Assembly: GCA_016617855.1 (NCBI GenBank)
Contig: JAECUM010006775.1
Location: 1 to 64,000 of the forward strand
Source of the DNA: Megalonaias nervosa
Taxonomy: Eukaryota; Mollusca; Bivalvia; Unionida; Unionidae
Length of the DNA stretch: 64,000 bases
Reading direction: 5' to 3'
This document shows, in pieces, positions 7,027-18,117 of this stretch. The first letter of the stretch is position 1. Every line of letters begins with the position of its first letter. The notes below the pieces were generated by a model. That model was not told the DNA's origin. It saw only the letters and a list, made by a program, of their open reading frames with translations, and did not search any database. The position numbers were made by a program, and so were the translations under genes.

Positions 7027-7422
7027 ATGGCAAGTAACTGGGAACGAATGCTCAGATTGCAGGAGGTGGTGGACACACTAGCTATGGTAGAGGAAATGTT
7101 AGTGAGAATGCAGTTTGGGGCATATAGTCCCCATAGATTGACTATGGAGATAAATAATTTAAAGAGAGGAAAGGAGATCTTACATGAAATGATTAGGATT
7201 GAAAAGGATGAAAAAGAAGATATAGAAGACAAAAGAAGGATGAGAGAATGGAATGAAAAGATTGAAAAGGAAGAAGAAAATGAAAAAAGGAAGAAACAGG
7301 AAAAGGAGGAGGAGAAGGAAAAACAGGAGGAGGAAAAGAATGAAAAGAAGAAGACCAAAAGTGGAAGTCAAAAAAGTGTAGGACAGAAAATAAGAAATTG
7401 GTGGAGGAAAAGAAGAAGTTAG
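7027..7422 (+). CDS. cassette C: Lys/Glu-rich coiled-coil protein
   Basis: A 131-residue intact ORF starting at ATG 7027, the first ATG after the presumed start of transcription. Residues 1-60 are a heptad-like helix (WERMLRLQEVVDTLAMVEEM...LKRGKEILHEMIRIEK). Residues 60-115 are almost entirely K and E, and the end is aromatic and basic (IRNWWRKRRS). Size, start context and 3' signal match cassettes A and B. The tail could bind nucleic acid. No family assignment is possible. A low-complexity coding region can drift, but an intact frame beside a conserved promoter and 3' stem-loop supports a real gene. Confidence 0.65.
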   Translation: MASNWERMLRLQEVVDTLAMVEEMLVRMQFGAYSPHRLTMEINNLKRGKEILHEMIRIEKDEKEDIEDKRRMREWNEKIEKEEENEKRKKQEKEEEKEKQEEEKNEKKKTKSGSQKSVGQKIRNWWRKRRS

Positions 7423-7443
7423 AAGAAGACAAAGAAGAAACCC

Positions 7444-7483
7444 AAAGGCCCTTTTCAGGGCCACTTCCAATGCCTCGAAAAGA
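7444..7483 (+). terminator. histone-type 3' stem-loop C, near-consensus
   Basis: AAA, then GGCCCT (7447-7452), loop TTTC (7453-7456) and AGGGCC (7457-7462), then ACTTCCA. Stem, loop and flanks are almost the metazoan histone consensus, and GAAAAGA (7477-7483) is at the expected downstream distance. It begins 24 nt after the cassette C stop codon. Confidence 0.85.
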
Positions 7484-7484
7484 T

Positions 7485-7924
7485 CTTAATTTTCATTTTA
7501 TCTCCACCCTAAACGAATATATATAAAACCCTTCCTCTACTAAAAAAAAAACACGAACGCTCTTGATTCGTGTTTGTCTATAGCCCTCTCTCAGGTAGCT
7601 TGACGTCACAGTACTTCTCTTTTTGCTACATTGTTACCAGTGTGACGTCATGCCACCTGTCGCTTATCGCTCTACAAACCCACAGTCTCCTAGTCACCGC
7701 TCTACAAAATTTCCATTGTCGCTATACAGGCCCAGGGTGCTCTAGGCCCTCTACTCCATTTTCCATTGTCGCTATACAGGCCCAGGGTGTTCTAGTCCCT
7801 CTACTCCATTTTCCATTGTCGCTATACAGGCCCAGGGTGTTGACCTACTTCTTGGGGCTATACTGGCCCAGGGGGGGGTCTGTAATGCTAATTCCCATTG
7901 TCGCTACGGTAACCCACTATACTA
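7485..7924. repeat. probable right terminal region of the young Polinton, with 50-bp tandem repeats
   Basis: No gene is seen here. There is a 9-bp-arm hairpin at 7549-7575 (AAACACGAA...TTCGTGTTT), two TGACGTCA-like sites (about 7600 and 7640), and three tandem 50-bp units starting near 7709, 7760 and 7810 that contain CATTGTCGCTATACAGGCCC. A shortened motif, CATTGTCGCTACGG, recurs at about 7895. A possible outer end is CACTATACT at 7916-7924, whose complement begins AGTATAGTG, since Polinton termini usually begin with AG. The left end is outside the window, so neither a matching TIR nor the 6-bp target duplication can be checked. Confidence 0.4.
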
Positions 7925-8554
7925 CTGACATCAATAGGAGCCGGAATTGTTAATTAGACCTCATAATGCCCGATTCCACGAATGGATAACACGACTTCCA
8001 TCAGTTATACGTGCACGAAATAATGAAATCACAAGCATGATTTGATTAAAACCTGCAGATGCAATTCGGAAAAAAAAACAACAACAAAACAAACCAAAAC
8101 TCATCGTTACTTTAAGATGACTGGGCAACCACTGCCATAAAAACCACTCGGAAACAATTGTGTTCGGTAATTGAATGCTCCAGAAGAATTAGAAGGCGGG
8201 TAACGTCGCGCTGACCCAATATGGTCCACTGATGCATTTAGATTTTCAGATGGGATTAAGTTTCCAAGGCAGTCGACATATTATCATTTGGCACTTGCAG
8301 ACCGCTTTGCAGTCCAACCATCAAGCAGGGCATTTGTGCGAGAGGAATAGCAAATTGTTCCCGCAAATACGTAACTACCACCAAGATCTATTTTCATGTG
8401 TTAACGTGTATGCATCGCATCAGTGAATTACATAATCGCATGATGTCCAGAGATGTACTTGGTAATACTACCAGGAAATATCCATCCATGCCAATTTTGG
8501 TGCATCGGTATTCACCCATGCGTTATTTTTTTTTTTTTTTTTTTTTTTAATCGA
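7925..8554. other. unassigned stretch between the young Polinton end and the PolB remnant
   Basis: No convincing gene. A T-run of about 27 bases ends near 8549. The - strand may carry weak continuation of the old Polinton (for example RRYPPSNSSGAFNY near 8170-8210), but nothing can be named. Confidence 0.35.
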
Positions 8555-9483
8555 ATAATATGTGCTGTGTGTGTGAATTCACTTCACTCGCGCCAACACT
8601 CAATATGCATATTGTATCTGAGATCCTTTTGCACAATAACCCGTGAAACTCCTTTCGTTTTCTTCTTTCGTAGGCGTGTGGTCCAACCACAATCGAGTAC
8701 ATTTTAGGTCGAAGTCACACATATTCTTCAATTTATTTTATTCGTCCTTGACATTTCCTACGACATTCTTTTTTGGTGTTACTAAACAACGTGTGTTCTT
8801 TTGGATAATCGCTGTTGTCAAATTCGTTCGCGAGTGTACTTTATGCAATATCTTATTAATCATCATCGGTGGTCATATGCATCAGCAAAGAATCAGTTTC
8901 GGTCTTGACACGATCCTGGGAAAACGGTTTGATCTTGTAATAAAACTCACAAATGAGCAGCTTCAACAACTACAGCTATGACACGCCAACATAAATAGGT
9001 CTTATCAGCTTGAGTTTCGATATTTTACTATGTATGGCAACAAGTCCACCATCAAAGATATTTCGGGGTTCAAATGCAGGATCAGTAATAAGCCTTCGAG
9101 GTTTACCTTGTCCATTATCACAAACAAGGTCGACTCGATTTCGCTTTCGCAAATTCTCCATCTTCTTGCCAAATAAGGAAATTTTCATCAGCTTGAAGGC
9201 TTTTTGGGGCAAATCTGTATTCATCTGCATATGAAGCCATCCATGTTTGTTGGCGAAATCTAAGCACCCTGTGGACTTTATTGAAGCGCATTCTTAATTG
9301 TAAATACAGCTGCAAATTTCTAACATGGACAACGTATTTGTTTTGGGACAAGCTTGGTTGATTCAGTAAATTTGCGTACGGATTCGTTAACGATTGTACA
9401 TTGAAAAGTGGACAACCATTCGTGGGCACTGGCAGCAATTCTGGAGCCATTATGGTGTGGTGAAATTCTTCCGAATATTCCAA

Positions 9484-9610
9484 ATCAACTTCAAAGAAAT
9501 ATCCGTTGTCACTATTGTTACCACGGATATTTCTTTAAAATTGATTTAGAATATTCTGAAGAGCTTCACCGCATCCATAACGATTACCCATTAACTCAAT
9601 CGTGTACGTG
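9484..9610. repeat. inverted duplication of a PolB segment
   Basis: The - strand reads GYFFEVDLEYSEEFHH (about 9465-9512) and the + strand reads GYFFKIDLEYSEELHRIHND (about 9525-9585). Both are versions of the same PolB block, facing away from each other across a spacer of about 12 bp. This implies an inverted duplication within the dead gene, after which the arms diverged. Confidence 0.7.
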
Positions 9611-10523
9611 TTTGTGAATGTCAGTGAGCGGGATCAATACATTTTACCCACGAAAGGGCAACGGATGCCTATTCATAAAGATTATCGGGCCAAGATTTAT
9701 GATGTAAATATTTGAGGCAGAAGGTTCATATCAATCTAAGTCTGGGTTGTTTGCGCGCGCATACGATGACTTACCAATGAAATACCACCACGAAGTGAGC
9801 GCTGAATAAACAGATGCATATTGGTATTAGTGAGCAATTCCAACTCGGTTTTGGTTTTTAATAGAAGTGCATCCCAAGCCATTCCCGGTGACGTAAAGTA
9901 ATGTGAAGTGTCTTACTTATACACCTACATGGCAGTGTCACAAAATGTTTCAAACGTCCGCGAGCAACAACACATCGGTGCGCAAATATAGATCATCATA
10001 CTCACCAATGCTTTTGTATTCTAATGCGGACCAGACTCTGCTTGTTCATAGTCCTTGGTGGAACAAATAAAATGTTTCGATCGGTGGCAACTGAGTTTCA
10101 GCAAATTCGTCCCAATCGCTCATGTACTCCTACGGATCAATCCCTTAGCGAGCGAGTAGACCAAATGTTTCATCGTTGTTATCCCAATATCGACGAGTGC
10201 TTTTGAGTCGATCATTCTCTTCCTCTGCAGGGTTATTAACTAACATGGCTAGTGGTGATCGTAAAAAAACTGCAATGAATCAATAAACTATAGTTGTCCC
10301 AACCTACAGATCATGTATTTTTTCCGTATTCTTTGGAATGACACATATAGGTGCATTTGATGCATTATTAAATGGCCACTGTCCCCACGCAGATGATGAA
10401 AAACAATAGCAATTTTTGTTTCACTTGGTTTAATTTGCAACCGTAATGTGACAGCGATCATGAACATTGAACCTTTCATTTTCGACGAATGGTACCATCA
10501 CAGATCCAGCAATGAATGGCCAT

Positions 10524-11186
10524 TGTTTAGCATATTTAATTTGTATTCTATGCTTGACCTTTGTCCATGTTTGAGGATAGAATTTTGTGTGTACCTATTT
10601 TTATCATGCTTGTAAGTTATATAAATAAACTGTTTACTGTTTTAAAGTTTAGCTTTATATACAAACTTAGAAAGTTCTGGAGGAGAACTTATGATCCACA
10701 TCCTGGTCACTTTATAATTGTGTCTTATGTTTTTATACAAGGTTGTGGCAAACAATATTGTTTATTTTCATTTTAAGTTCAGTTTGTAGAATCGTTTACC
10801 ACTGTGTTCAAATATAATTTGAGAGGAATCATTTATTTAAAGTATTTATTTGAATTACATTGACTTTTTGGACCAAGATACTATTTGGAGATTATTGTGG
10901 ATTAATTCAAACAGCTTCTGGATGGTATAATTGTGATACATCAAGACAGTTCGTACATCAACCTATTCAAGGCCATTGGTATATCAGCACAGTTAATATT
11001 TTAATTCATTCGGAACACTCTTTACATTTGGACTTGTGATCAACTTTTAGGATTATTTGAGATTTAATTCACAATACTTTAGATTCCACTTTGTAACTTA
11101 TCGAATTAAAATTATTTACTGAATTTACTAAACTTGTTGGCTTTGCTTTTTTCTATTACATAGTATAAGACCATAGAGTCGTAACA
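10524..11186 (+). mobile_element. solo LTR inserted in the PolB remnant
   Basis: The segment starts TGTTTAG and ends GTCGTAACA. Its last 100 bp (TTACTAAACTTGTTGGCTTTG and onward) resemble the ends of the LTRs at 33.6 and 40.4 kb. PolB coding resumes on the far side (PCGFGYIVV block). Flanking CCAT (10520-10523) and CTAT (11187-11190) could be a worn 4-bp target duplication. The 5' boundary is less certain than the 3' one. Confidence 0.6.
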
Positions 11187-12790
11187 CTATATAAAAGTCG
11201 TTAATGATATTACGGGGTTTATAATCATGTCGGCGGGCGAATGGAGTTGCTGTCGAATCCATTTAGCTGCAACCTTAAGAGATTTAAGAAATAACTCAAC
11301 AGAATCCTTAACACGACACAACATTAATGGCTTAGGTTGCCAAACGTATCTAACAACAATGTAACCAAATCCGCATGGGACTTGTTCAGCAATGTATTTG
11401 TTGGATTTATTTGGTCCTGGTCATTCACAGGAATGTTAAGACATTAAAAGTCCGCATAGATAATATGTAGTGCTTTCATTTTTCGTTGCACCGCTATAAA
11501 CCTTAGAATGTTTTTTTACCAGGTTCTGGCATAATCGTACTCTGCGGCTTTTCTCTAATTCCCCTACGGTAAAAGTAATTGTCCTTAAGCAAGTGTTGTG
11601 TGCTAATTAAATGCGGGCAACGTCTGTATGGAAACATTTTACCGTAGTGTTTGCTGTGACTGTTAAGAAACAGGAAAAGGTATTGAATCTGAGCCAATCA
11701 TGTCGCTCAGAAACAACAGATCAATCTGGGTCCATTAACTTTGTACATGTGAGGATAGCGCAACTAGATAAAAGCCTTTATCCCAAGTGAACACATTAAT
11801 AGCGATACCTGGGTAAAGTGTTGCAAACATTTTGGTTGCGGCCTTGGTAAGATACACCGTAATTTCCACATCACCGCAATTGATTTCACTGAAGTATTGC
11901 TGGTATTTACACGGCTGGTCTGTATTGTTACTAGTGGGATGTGATGCAGATAAAATGGCCCATTTGAAACATATATTTTCACCGTTTTTCACATTTATCA
12001 CTGACCGCGGTGAAACATACTTTGGTGTTGACTCGATCCGCAAAACGGTTGGTATGGGTAAATATGCTCTTCAGCTTGTACGCAGCAGTCAATAGTCCAT
12101 CCATTTTCTTAAACGCATTTTTCCCGCGTCTCTAGAATCTTTTCAGTTCCTTTATCGGTTTCATCATTGATAGCATTAGTGTCTTCACAGATGATGACTG
12201 TACGCGCACCATTGTGAATCTACGGTGCTGAGATTTTAAATCCATCCTTGTCACGATTAAGCGGCATAATTAAATGCTCATTAAGAACAATGTCCACTTT
12301 AACTCCTGAGGTAGCGGAGCGTTGTAACACCGATCTGATTCCAGGAATCATACTTAATAAAAGTTGTCTACATATCTTGCCTGGTTTATGTGTGTGTGGG
12401 ATGAATGCCACATAATTGTCAAAATCACGACTGCGCTTGTGAAACTTAAATTCGGGTGCTTGTAATTGTTGTGCTTTGGCGGCCGCCTTGGTAGCAATGG
12501 TGTATGTGATATGGCGACAATGTTCTTGTTCACTAACAGACTCAGCTGCCTCGGAAGCAATAGAAAATGCAATACGACGACGATTTTCTTAATCTTCGAC
12601 CAGTTGTGGGTGAATTTCACGCTGCTCAACTGTAATACCTAATAATGAAAGTATGTCTGCTTTCCTTGTACCTCTTAGTATACATTTATTACGCTCACAT
12701 GCAACTTGCTTCAGTTGTTGTACCGTTACAACCGGTGTGGATTTTCCGGGGTAGTTGTGCAAGTATAAATGATAATAACACAAGCATGAT

Positions 12791-14479
12791 GGATTTTGGC
12801 ATGCGACTTAGTATTCGTTTTCCACGCGCTGCCGCGATTTATCTATTTTTAATCACAGTCGTTTTGTTTATATATAAGGGAAGAGCGTTCTCTAGTTGCA
12901 AATTCCGACAAAACATTGTTTGAAATTAAGTACTCAAATAGAATCAGAAACTGCAATCGCTTCAATTTTGATTATTATTTAATTTACTTCTGTCTCTGTT
13001 TCCTCAGCAGCGTCGAGTGTTTCTGCAATCACAGATTTAGGATCTTTCTCGACGAACGTGATAATACGTGATAATACTCGCGAATTGATCCGCAAGCCTG
13101 GTAAAGCTGATTGTGTGATTTAACTTCGATACCACATTTCAGGGGTGGCCCAGCACCTAAACCAACACATAACGCTAGCAAATGTGATTTACAGTATTCA
13201 AAATGGCATATAGTTGTCTTTTTCCAAGGTACGCACCTATACAATGATTGCATTCCAATGCCATTAAACATATGTATGGAAAGTTTAGTCTTTGATTGTT
13301 TCTATCTCTCGTCTTTTTCTTGTTAGTTACTTCAATCTCTTGTCTTATTCCTGTTAACTCTTTGAATAAATTAGTTGCTTCAATCTCTTGTATTTTTCTT
13401 CTTTTTTTCTTGTATTAATTGTTCTTACCTCAGCTGCTTCAGTATCTTGTCTTTGTCTTCTTAGTTATGCGAAAAATGGTGACTTTTTTCTTGTAACTGA
13501 GACATTTTATTCTGAGCTCATCACTGTTCGACAATTTTATCATAATTAGCTTTTACCAAAATAGCATTTTTTAAAAAATATTCTACCGTGTTTACCGTTG
13601 TGGCTTTCAACATGAAGAGAAGACTCGGCGGGGTTATAAATGGCGATCATCTTTAAATATTTGATAAAAACTTTTTCCCTATCTATATTGTAATACCAAG
13701 CTCGTTTCTCTAACTGATTTGCCCTTATTGGCCACTACTTGGGCTGCTATATTCGCATGATATATCAATATTATCATTGGAGCATTCATCGGTTTAATTA
13801 TCAATACTGAACGTCCAGCCCCAGATTGTTTTCTTACACAATATCAAGAAATTTCTTTTCGGTTTTGTGGGTTTTTTGGGTGGTTTTTTTTTTTTTGCTG
13901 TTGATGTTGTTGTTTTTTAATGTTCGCAGAGTCTACATCCTTGCTTCTGTAAGGTAATTCCAAATTGATCAATTTATCAGCATGCTGAGATTCTATGTTT
14001 GAAAATTCATATAAGAACTTTTGGGCTTCTTTCAAAAATCTGTAAAATGCATTCAAAAGAAACAGTGATTTAATCTTTCTGTAATATTGCGCACACTCCA
14101 CTCACCTGTGAAAATAATGCCAAGAATAGGTATCTCTGTAAATTATTTCAAAATGCTATACGGATCTAGCTGTTAATTTTTCGCCATTATATACTATGGT
14201 AATGCTTTAATACAAAATATTTTTGCCACAGCTGGTATAAATTATTCTCTACCAGCATAAAATATTCTTTGCACAGAAAATGTCCACACTGTGTAGTGGC
14301 AATGAATAATCCTATTTCTGTAGCATTAAAAAAATTTGTTTTATAGCCACAAGCAACAGTATAGGCTGACTGAAAACTTTACGATGTAGATCATTATTAT
14401 AATAAACAATCGTGTCTGCCATGAGTAGTGTGATAATACCGGTTCTGTCGGTTACTAACATATAATAACCAATAAACAA
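12791..14479 (-). other. degenerate region, probably more of the old Polinton
   Basis: No intact gene. On the - strand there are open but unnamed pieces at 13029-13271 and 13844-14101, and a Lys/Glu-rich coiled-coil-like stretch at about 13270-13450 (IQEIEATNLFKELTG in part). A further piece ends at 14312-14500 and may continue beyond the LINE at 16215-16312. The orientation matches the PolB remnant, so these may be accessory genes of the same dead element. Confidence 0.35.
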
Positions 14480-16157
14480 GGGAAAACTACCACCATCCAA
14501 GACAAATCAGGAAAATGCCTCATAGAAGATCAAGAGATCATCAAGCGATGGACAGAATACTGCTCAGAATTGTACAATCATAAGACACAAGGAGATCGAG
14601 CAATACTAAATTTCCCTCAAGCAGAAGAAATTGATGACAACCCCATTCTTCGTGAAGAAGTAGAAATTGCAGTTAGGTCACTAAAGAAAGGAAAGTCAGC
14701 CGGCATTGACAACATACTAGCAGAGCTCATTCAAGCAGGAGGAGAAGAGATAGCCACAGTCCTAACAACAATCTGCAACAAGATATGGCAGACAGGAGAA
14801 TGGCCCACCACATGGACTCAATCCTTGGTCATCGTGCTCCTCAAGAAAGGAAACCTACTGCTATGCCAAAACTACAGAACCTTCAGTTTGATCAGTCACC
14901 CGAGCAAAGTCATGCCGAAGTTAATTCTCAACAGAATAAAGCATCAAGCAGAGAAAATTATTGCTGAAGAGCAGGCAGGCTTCCGAGCAGGAAGGAGCAC
15001 CACAGAACAAATCTTCAATCTCAGACTCCTTTGCGAGAAATACCTTCAGCATCAGCAGCATCTGTACCACGGCTTTATAGATTTCAAAAAGGCCTTTGAT
15101 AGGGTATGGCATGCAGCCTTATGGGCAACTATGAGGAAGTACAACATCAGCTCAAACCTGGTGCAGGCTGTTGAACACCTCTATGACAAAGCCACCCGCG
15201 CTGTCCTCATCAATGGCAGCTGAGGAGATTGGTTTCGAGCAACAGTTGCAGTCAGTCAGGGATGTATACTGACACCTACACTCTTCAACATATTCCTGGA
15301 AAGGACCATGGAGGATGCCTTGCATGACCACAAGGGCACTGTCAGCATCGGAGGAAGAACAATCACCAACATTCGCTTCGCAGATGATATTGATGGTTTA
15401 GCAGGAGATGAAAAAGAACTGTCTGACTTGGTTGAGCGCCTCGACACAACCTCCACAGCATACGGTATGGAGATTAGCGCCGAAAAAAAACCCCAAACTG
15501 ATGACAAACAACACCAATAGCATCAATGCAGAAATAAAGGCCAGTGGACAGAAGCTGGAAAGAGTCACAAGCTTCAAGTACTTGGGATCAATTATCAGAG
15601 ATGAGGGCTCCAAACCAGAACTACTTTGCAGGGTTATCCAAACAACAGCAGCAATAACAAGGTTGAGACCAATATGGAAAGATATTTTGCTTCCAAAATA
15701 AGGCTGATGCACTCGATTGCCATATCCATCTTTCTGTATGCTTGGGAAACATGGACGCTCACATCAGATCTACAAAGGATTCAAACCTCGAAATGAGATG
15801 TTACCGCAAGAACTTGGGCATCTCATACATTGACCATGTAACCAATGAAGAAGTCCACAACAGGATCCAACGAGCCATCGGATCCTTTGAAGACCTCTTG
15901 ACCACTGTAAAAAAGCGCAAACTGAAGTGGTACGGTCATGTCTCAAGATCATCTGGACTGGCAAAAACAATCTTGCAAGGCAAAGTGCGAGGGTGCAGAA
16001 GAAGAGGCAGACAGAAAAAGAGGTGGGAAGACAACATTAAGGAGTGGACAGGCATGGGATTTGGAGATTCCTAAAGGGCAGTAGAGAACAGGGAAAGATG
16101 GCGAGAACTGGTTGTAAAGTCAACTGTGGTTCCCCAACGACCTCTTGGTTAAGGGAT

Positions 16158-16194
<37 letters not shown>

Positions 16195-16215
16195 AATAAT
16201 AATGATGATGATGGA
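14480..16215 (+). mobile_element. 5'-truncated non-LTR retrotransposon (RTE-like), inactivated
   Basis: Reverse transcriptase runs from about 14570 to 15510: KSAGIDNILAELIQAGGEE, then EEQAGFRAGRSTTEQIFNLR, the block GFIDFKKAFDRVWHAALW, and the catalytic FADDIDGLAG. The tail at 15742-16074 has EVHNRIQRAIG, KRKLKWYGHVSRSSGLAKTI and RGRQKKRWEDNIKEWTG. A TGA interrupts the RT at about 15221 and frameshifts follow at about 15490 and 15700. It ends in a (GAT)n tract (about 16156-16213), the short simple-repeat tail usual for RTE-clade elements. The endonuclease domain is absent, as in a 5'-truncated copy. Clade assignment is from motif memory and moderately secure. Confidence 0.8.
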
Positions 16216-16429
16216 CATATAGGTCACCGCATTCTATACTCCATGACAATATCCTCGTATATGGTCGCATATTGATAACTTTCACTGAATCCAATCCGAG
16301 CTTCGCATGCATACGCTTGTGATTGATTATAAGCTATAGACATGGTTAATAGAAGGCCGTATCCAATATAAATACCAAAAATCTAAATCACCCAGTATCA
16401 TTCTACTTCAATACTAGAATTGCTACAGC
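16216..16429. other. short unassigned gap between two LINE remnants
   Basis: The - strand reads as a possible coding remnant (KVINMRPYTRILSWSIECGD) that may join the piece left of the LINE insertion at 14312-14500. Otherwise nothing recognisable. Confidence 0.3.
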
Positions 16430-17580
16430 AGGTTTGGCCTTGGACAGACTACAGCGGGAGCGCAGAGGCACTAGTCTGTGTGTTGCCAACCCTGTTGTAT
16501 GCTTGCGAAACCTTGGCCGTCTACGGACAACATGCCAAAAAATTGAACCATTTTCACATGGGCTGCTAGCTACGATGTCATAGCCTCAGCGTGGTAGGGG
16601 TAATATTAGTACTAATGGGCTGGTGAGGAAACCGATGAGGATAAAATGGCAGGACAGAGTCTCAGACACTGAGGTTCTCACACAGGAGGTATTCCAAGCA
16701 TCCACACTCTGCTAATGAAATCCCATTTGAGATGGGCATGCGACATCATCGGGATAGCAGAAGAGCGACTGCCCAAAACAAATCTACGGCAACCTGGAGG
16801 AGGAAAAGCGATTACATGGTGGTTAGAAGCACTTCATTCACTAGTCACCCTTGAAAAGTTCCAACATAGTCCGAGTTTCCTCTGACCCTTGCTATCCCAT
16901 TTTTCATATTTGGACATTTATGTTGGGGTGTACACCATTTTTCATATCTGGACATTTGTACACCCAATCTTAAATGTCCAAATATGAAAAATGGGATGGC
17001 AAGGGTCAGAGGAAACTCGGACTAGCTTCAACATTGACCCTGTGTTTTGGAAGATCTCACACAGGATCGAGCTAGTACTGATGTTAGTACCCCGGCGACA
17101 ACATCGTAGCTAAGAATAAAGACTCGTCCAAATCGGAGCTACGAACTCTGCGCTGAGGAGAACTGCAGAGGCAAAAAGCGTTGTTGTGTTTCTTGTCCTA
17201 AACTATCTCAAGTGAGATGTATATATTGAAACAGACACAAGCGTGTTGCTCCGAAGACTTTATTTCTAAGAGTGACTCATATAGGCAATCCACACAGCGG
17301 GTCCCTAACAGCGCATGCGTATACACATTGGAGAAAGATGTACACATGATGTAGATTGTATAGTCCATTTCATTAATACAACAAGCGTGAGGAACTTAAA
17401 TCACAGGAAAACAGAAGTCTCTCTATTTATCATGGAAACCCAAGCGGAATCTCCAATCAAGTGTGTAACACAGTTCAGAGTACTGCCTGACTTGGTCAGT
17501 CATTCACGTACTCACAGAAACTGAACCAGTTAGCGATGTTATGATCATCGTCAGACTCGAAGGATGAACAACATGATGCA
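16430..17580 (+). mobile_element. C-terminal fragment of a second non-LTR retrotransposon
   Basis: Broken frames read LLYACETLAVYGQHAKKLNHFH (in pieces), KWQDRVSDTEVLTQEVFQAS, then after a MITE insertion FNIDPVFWKISHRI, and finally LPDLVSHSRTHRN near 17490-17520. This is the usual order at the C-terminus of a common invertebrate LINE: the post-RT region, the NIDP/W block and a final Cys/His finger with a GLVSHxRTH-like end. The Cys residues of the finger are not clear. The RT domain is absent. It is distinct from the RTE-like element immediately upstream. Confidence 0.7.
16867..17024. mobile_element. 158-bp MITE with 54-bp terminal inverted repeats and 9-bp target duplication
   Basis: The left arm 16867-16920 and right arm 16971-17024 are inverted repeats with a single mismatch in 54 bp. 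They begin TAGTCCGAGTTTCCTCTGAC. The 50-bp centre contains a smaller inverted pair, GGTGTACA and TGTACACC. Flanks GTTCCAACA (16858-16866) and GCTTCAACA (17025-17033) are a worn 9-bp target duplication. The insertion splits a LINE reading frame exactly there, which confirms the boundaries. Long TIRs with 9-bp duplications are typical of Mutator-like MITEs. Confidence 0.85.
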
Positions 17581-18117
17581 AAAATATTTGACCAACAAAT
17601 AGATCCCCTCCCCCCTTACATTACTGGTAGCGTTGCCAGTAATGTCAGAGAAAAAAGAGATCTAGTTGTTCATCTAGCGAAAATATATGTATGTATATCT
17701 TGACAGCTTATTGATTGCATGTATATTTCTGTATCCTATATTTTTCATTATAATACTTCTGCAACTTACATATTTGTGGCATTTTTCTTACCTTTCTATT
17801 AACCGACTTTTGAAACGTAAATTAAAGCGCCGTTAGAGAGCTTGTATCTTTTTAGTGCATTTACAAATTTGCCAGTACGATTTAACTCGTTACATTTACC
17901 ATTCAAATTAAATGCGTAATTAGTTTAGAAGAAACAGAAGATAAAGATATATTGCGAAGTCTTTAAGAATTTCAAATGAAACAAATCTAATTGCTGGTAA
18001 ATTAGAAGGTTCTTAAAAGTATGCGGCACATATGTGTTAAGCATAACAGGAAGTTAACGTGGTAACCGTTCTTGATGATAAGGCGTCTTCACCAAAGAGG
18101 TGTTTGTAACAATAATC
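17581..18117. other. AT-rich region upstream of the KIAA1143 homologue
   Basis: No gene or clear repeat. It must contain the promoter and 5' UTR of the gene starting at 18118, but no obvious TATA box or other core element could be placed. Confidence 0.4.

Larger units (their letters stand above)
8555..12790 (-). pseudogene. decayed Polinton DNA polymerase B (protein-primed), many breaks
   Basis: Read leftwards, broken frames follow the order of a Polinton PolB. A SAP-like start is near 12700 (VTVQQLKQVACERNKC...RGTRKADILSLLG). N-terminal blocks are at 11735-12043 (NGENICFKWAILSA; PGIAINVFTWDKG). The PCGFGYIVV region is near 11350 and the exonuclease-like block at 10290-10480 (VFHHLRGDSGHLIM). 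The palm is at 9770-10200 ([32 protein letters not shown]). Then come 9118-9483 (YVVHVRNLQLYL; LQADENFLIW) and 8976-9230 (KKMENLRKRNRVDLVCDN; LVAIHSKISKLKLIRPIYVG), with a C-terminal tail to about 8560. Frameshifts and stops are frequent, so the gene is dead. A solo LTR splits it. It is much older than the capsid genes at the left of the window. Confidence 0.8.

Noticed and set aside
7180..7470. - strand Phe/Leu/Ser-rich ORFs
   Set aside because: Antisense of the Lys/Glu-rich cassette C gene.
8643..8981. 112-residue + strand ORF
   Set aside because: Opposite strand of the decayed PolB C-terminus, whose - strand fragments have recognisable motifs.
1..13000. A single Polinton spanning capsid genes and the - strand PolB
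   Set aside because: The PolB is far more decayed than the capsid genes, and terminal-type tandem repeats lie between them. Kept as an alternative because the left end is not visible.
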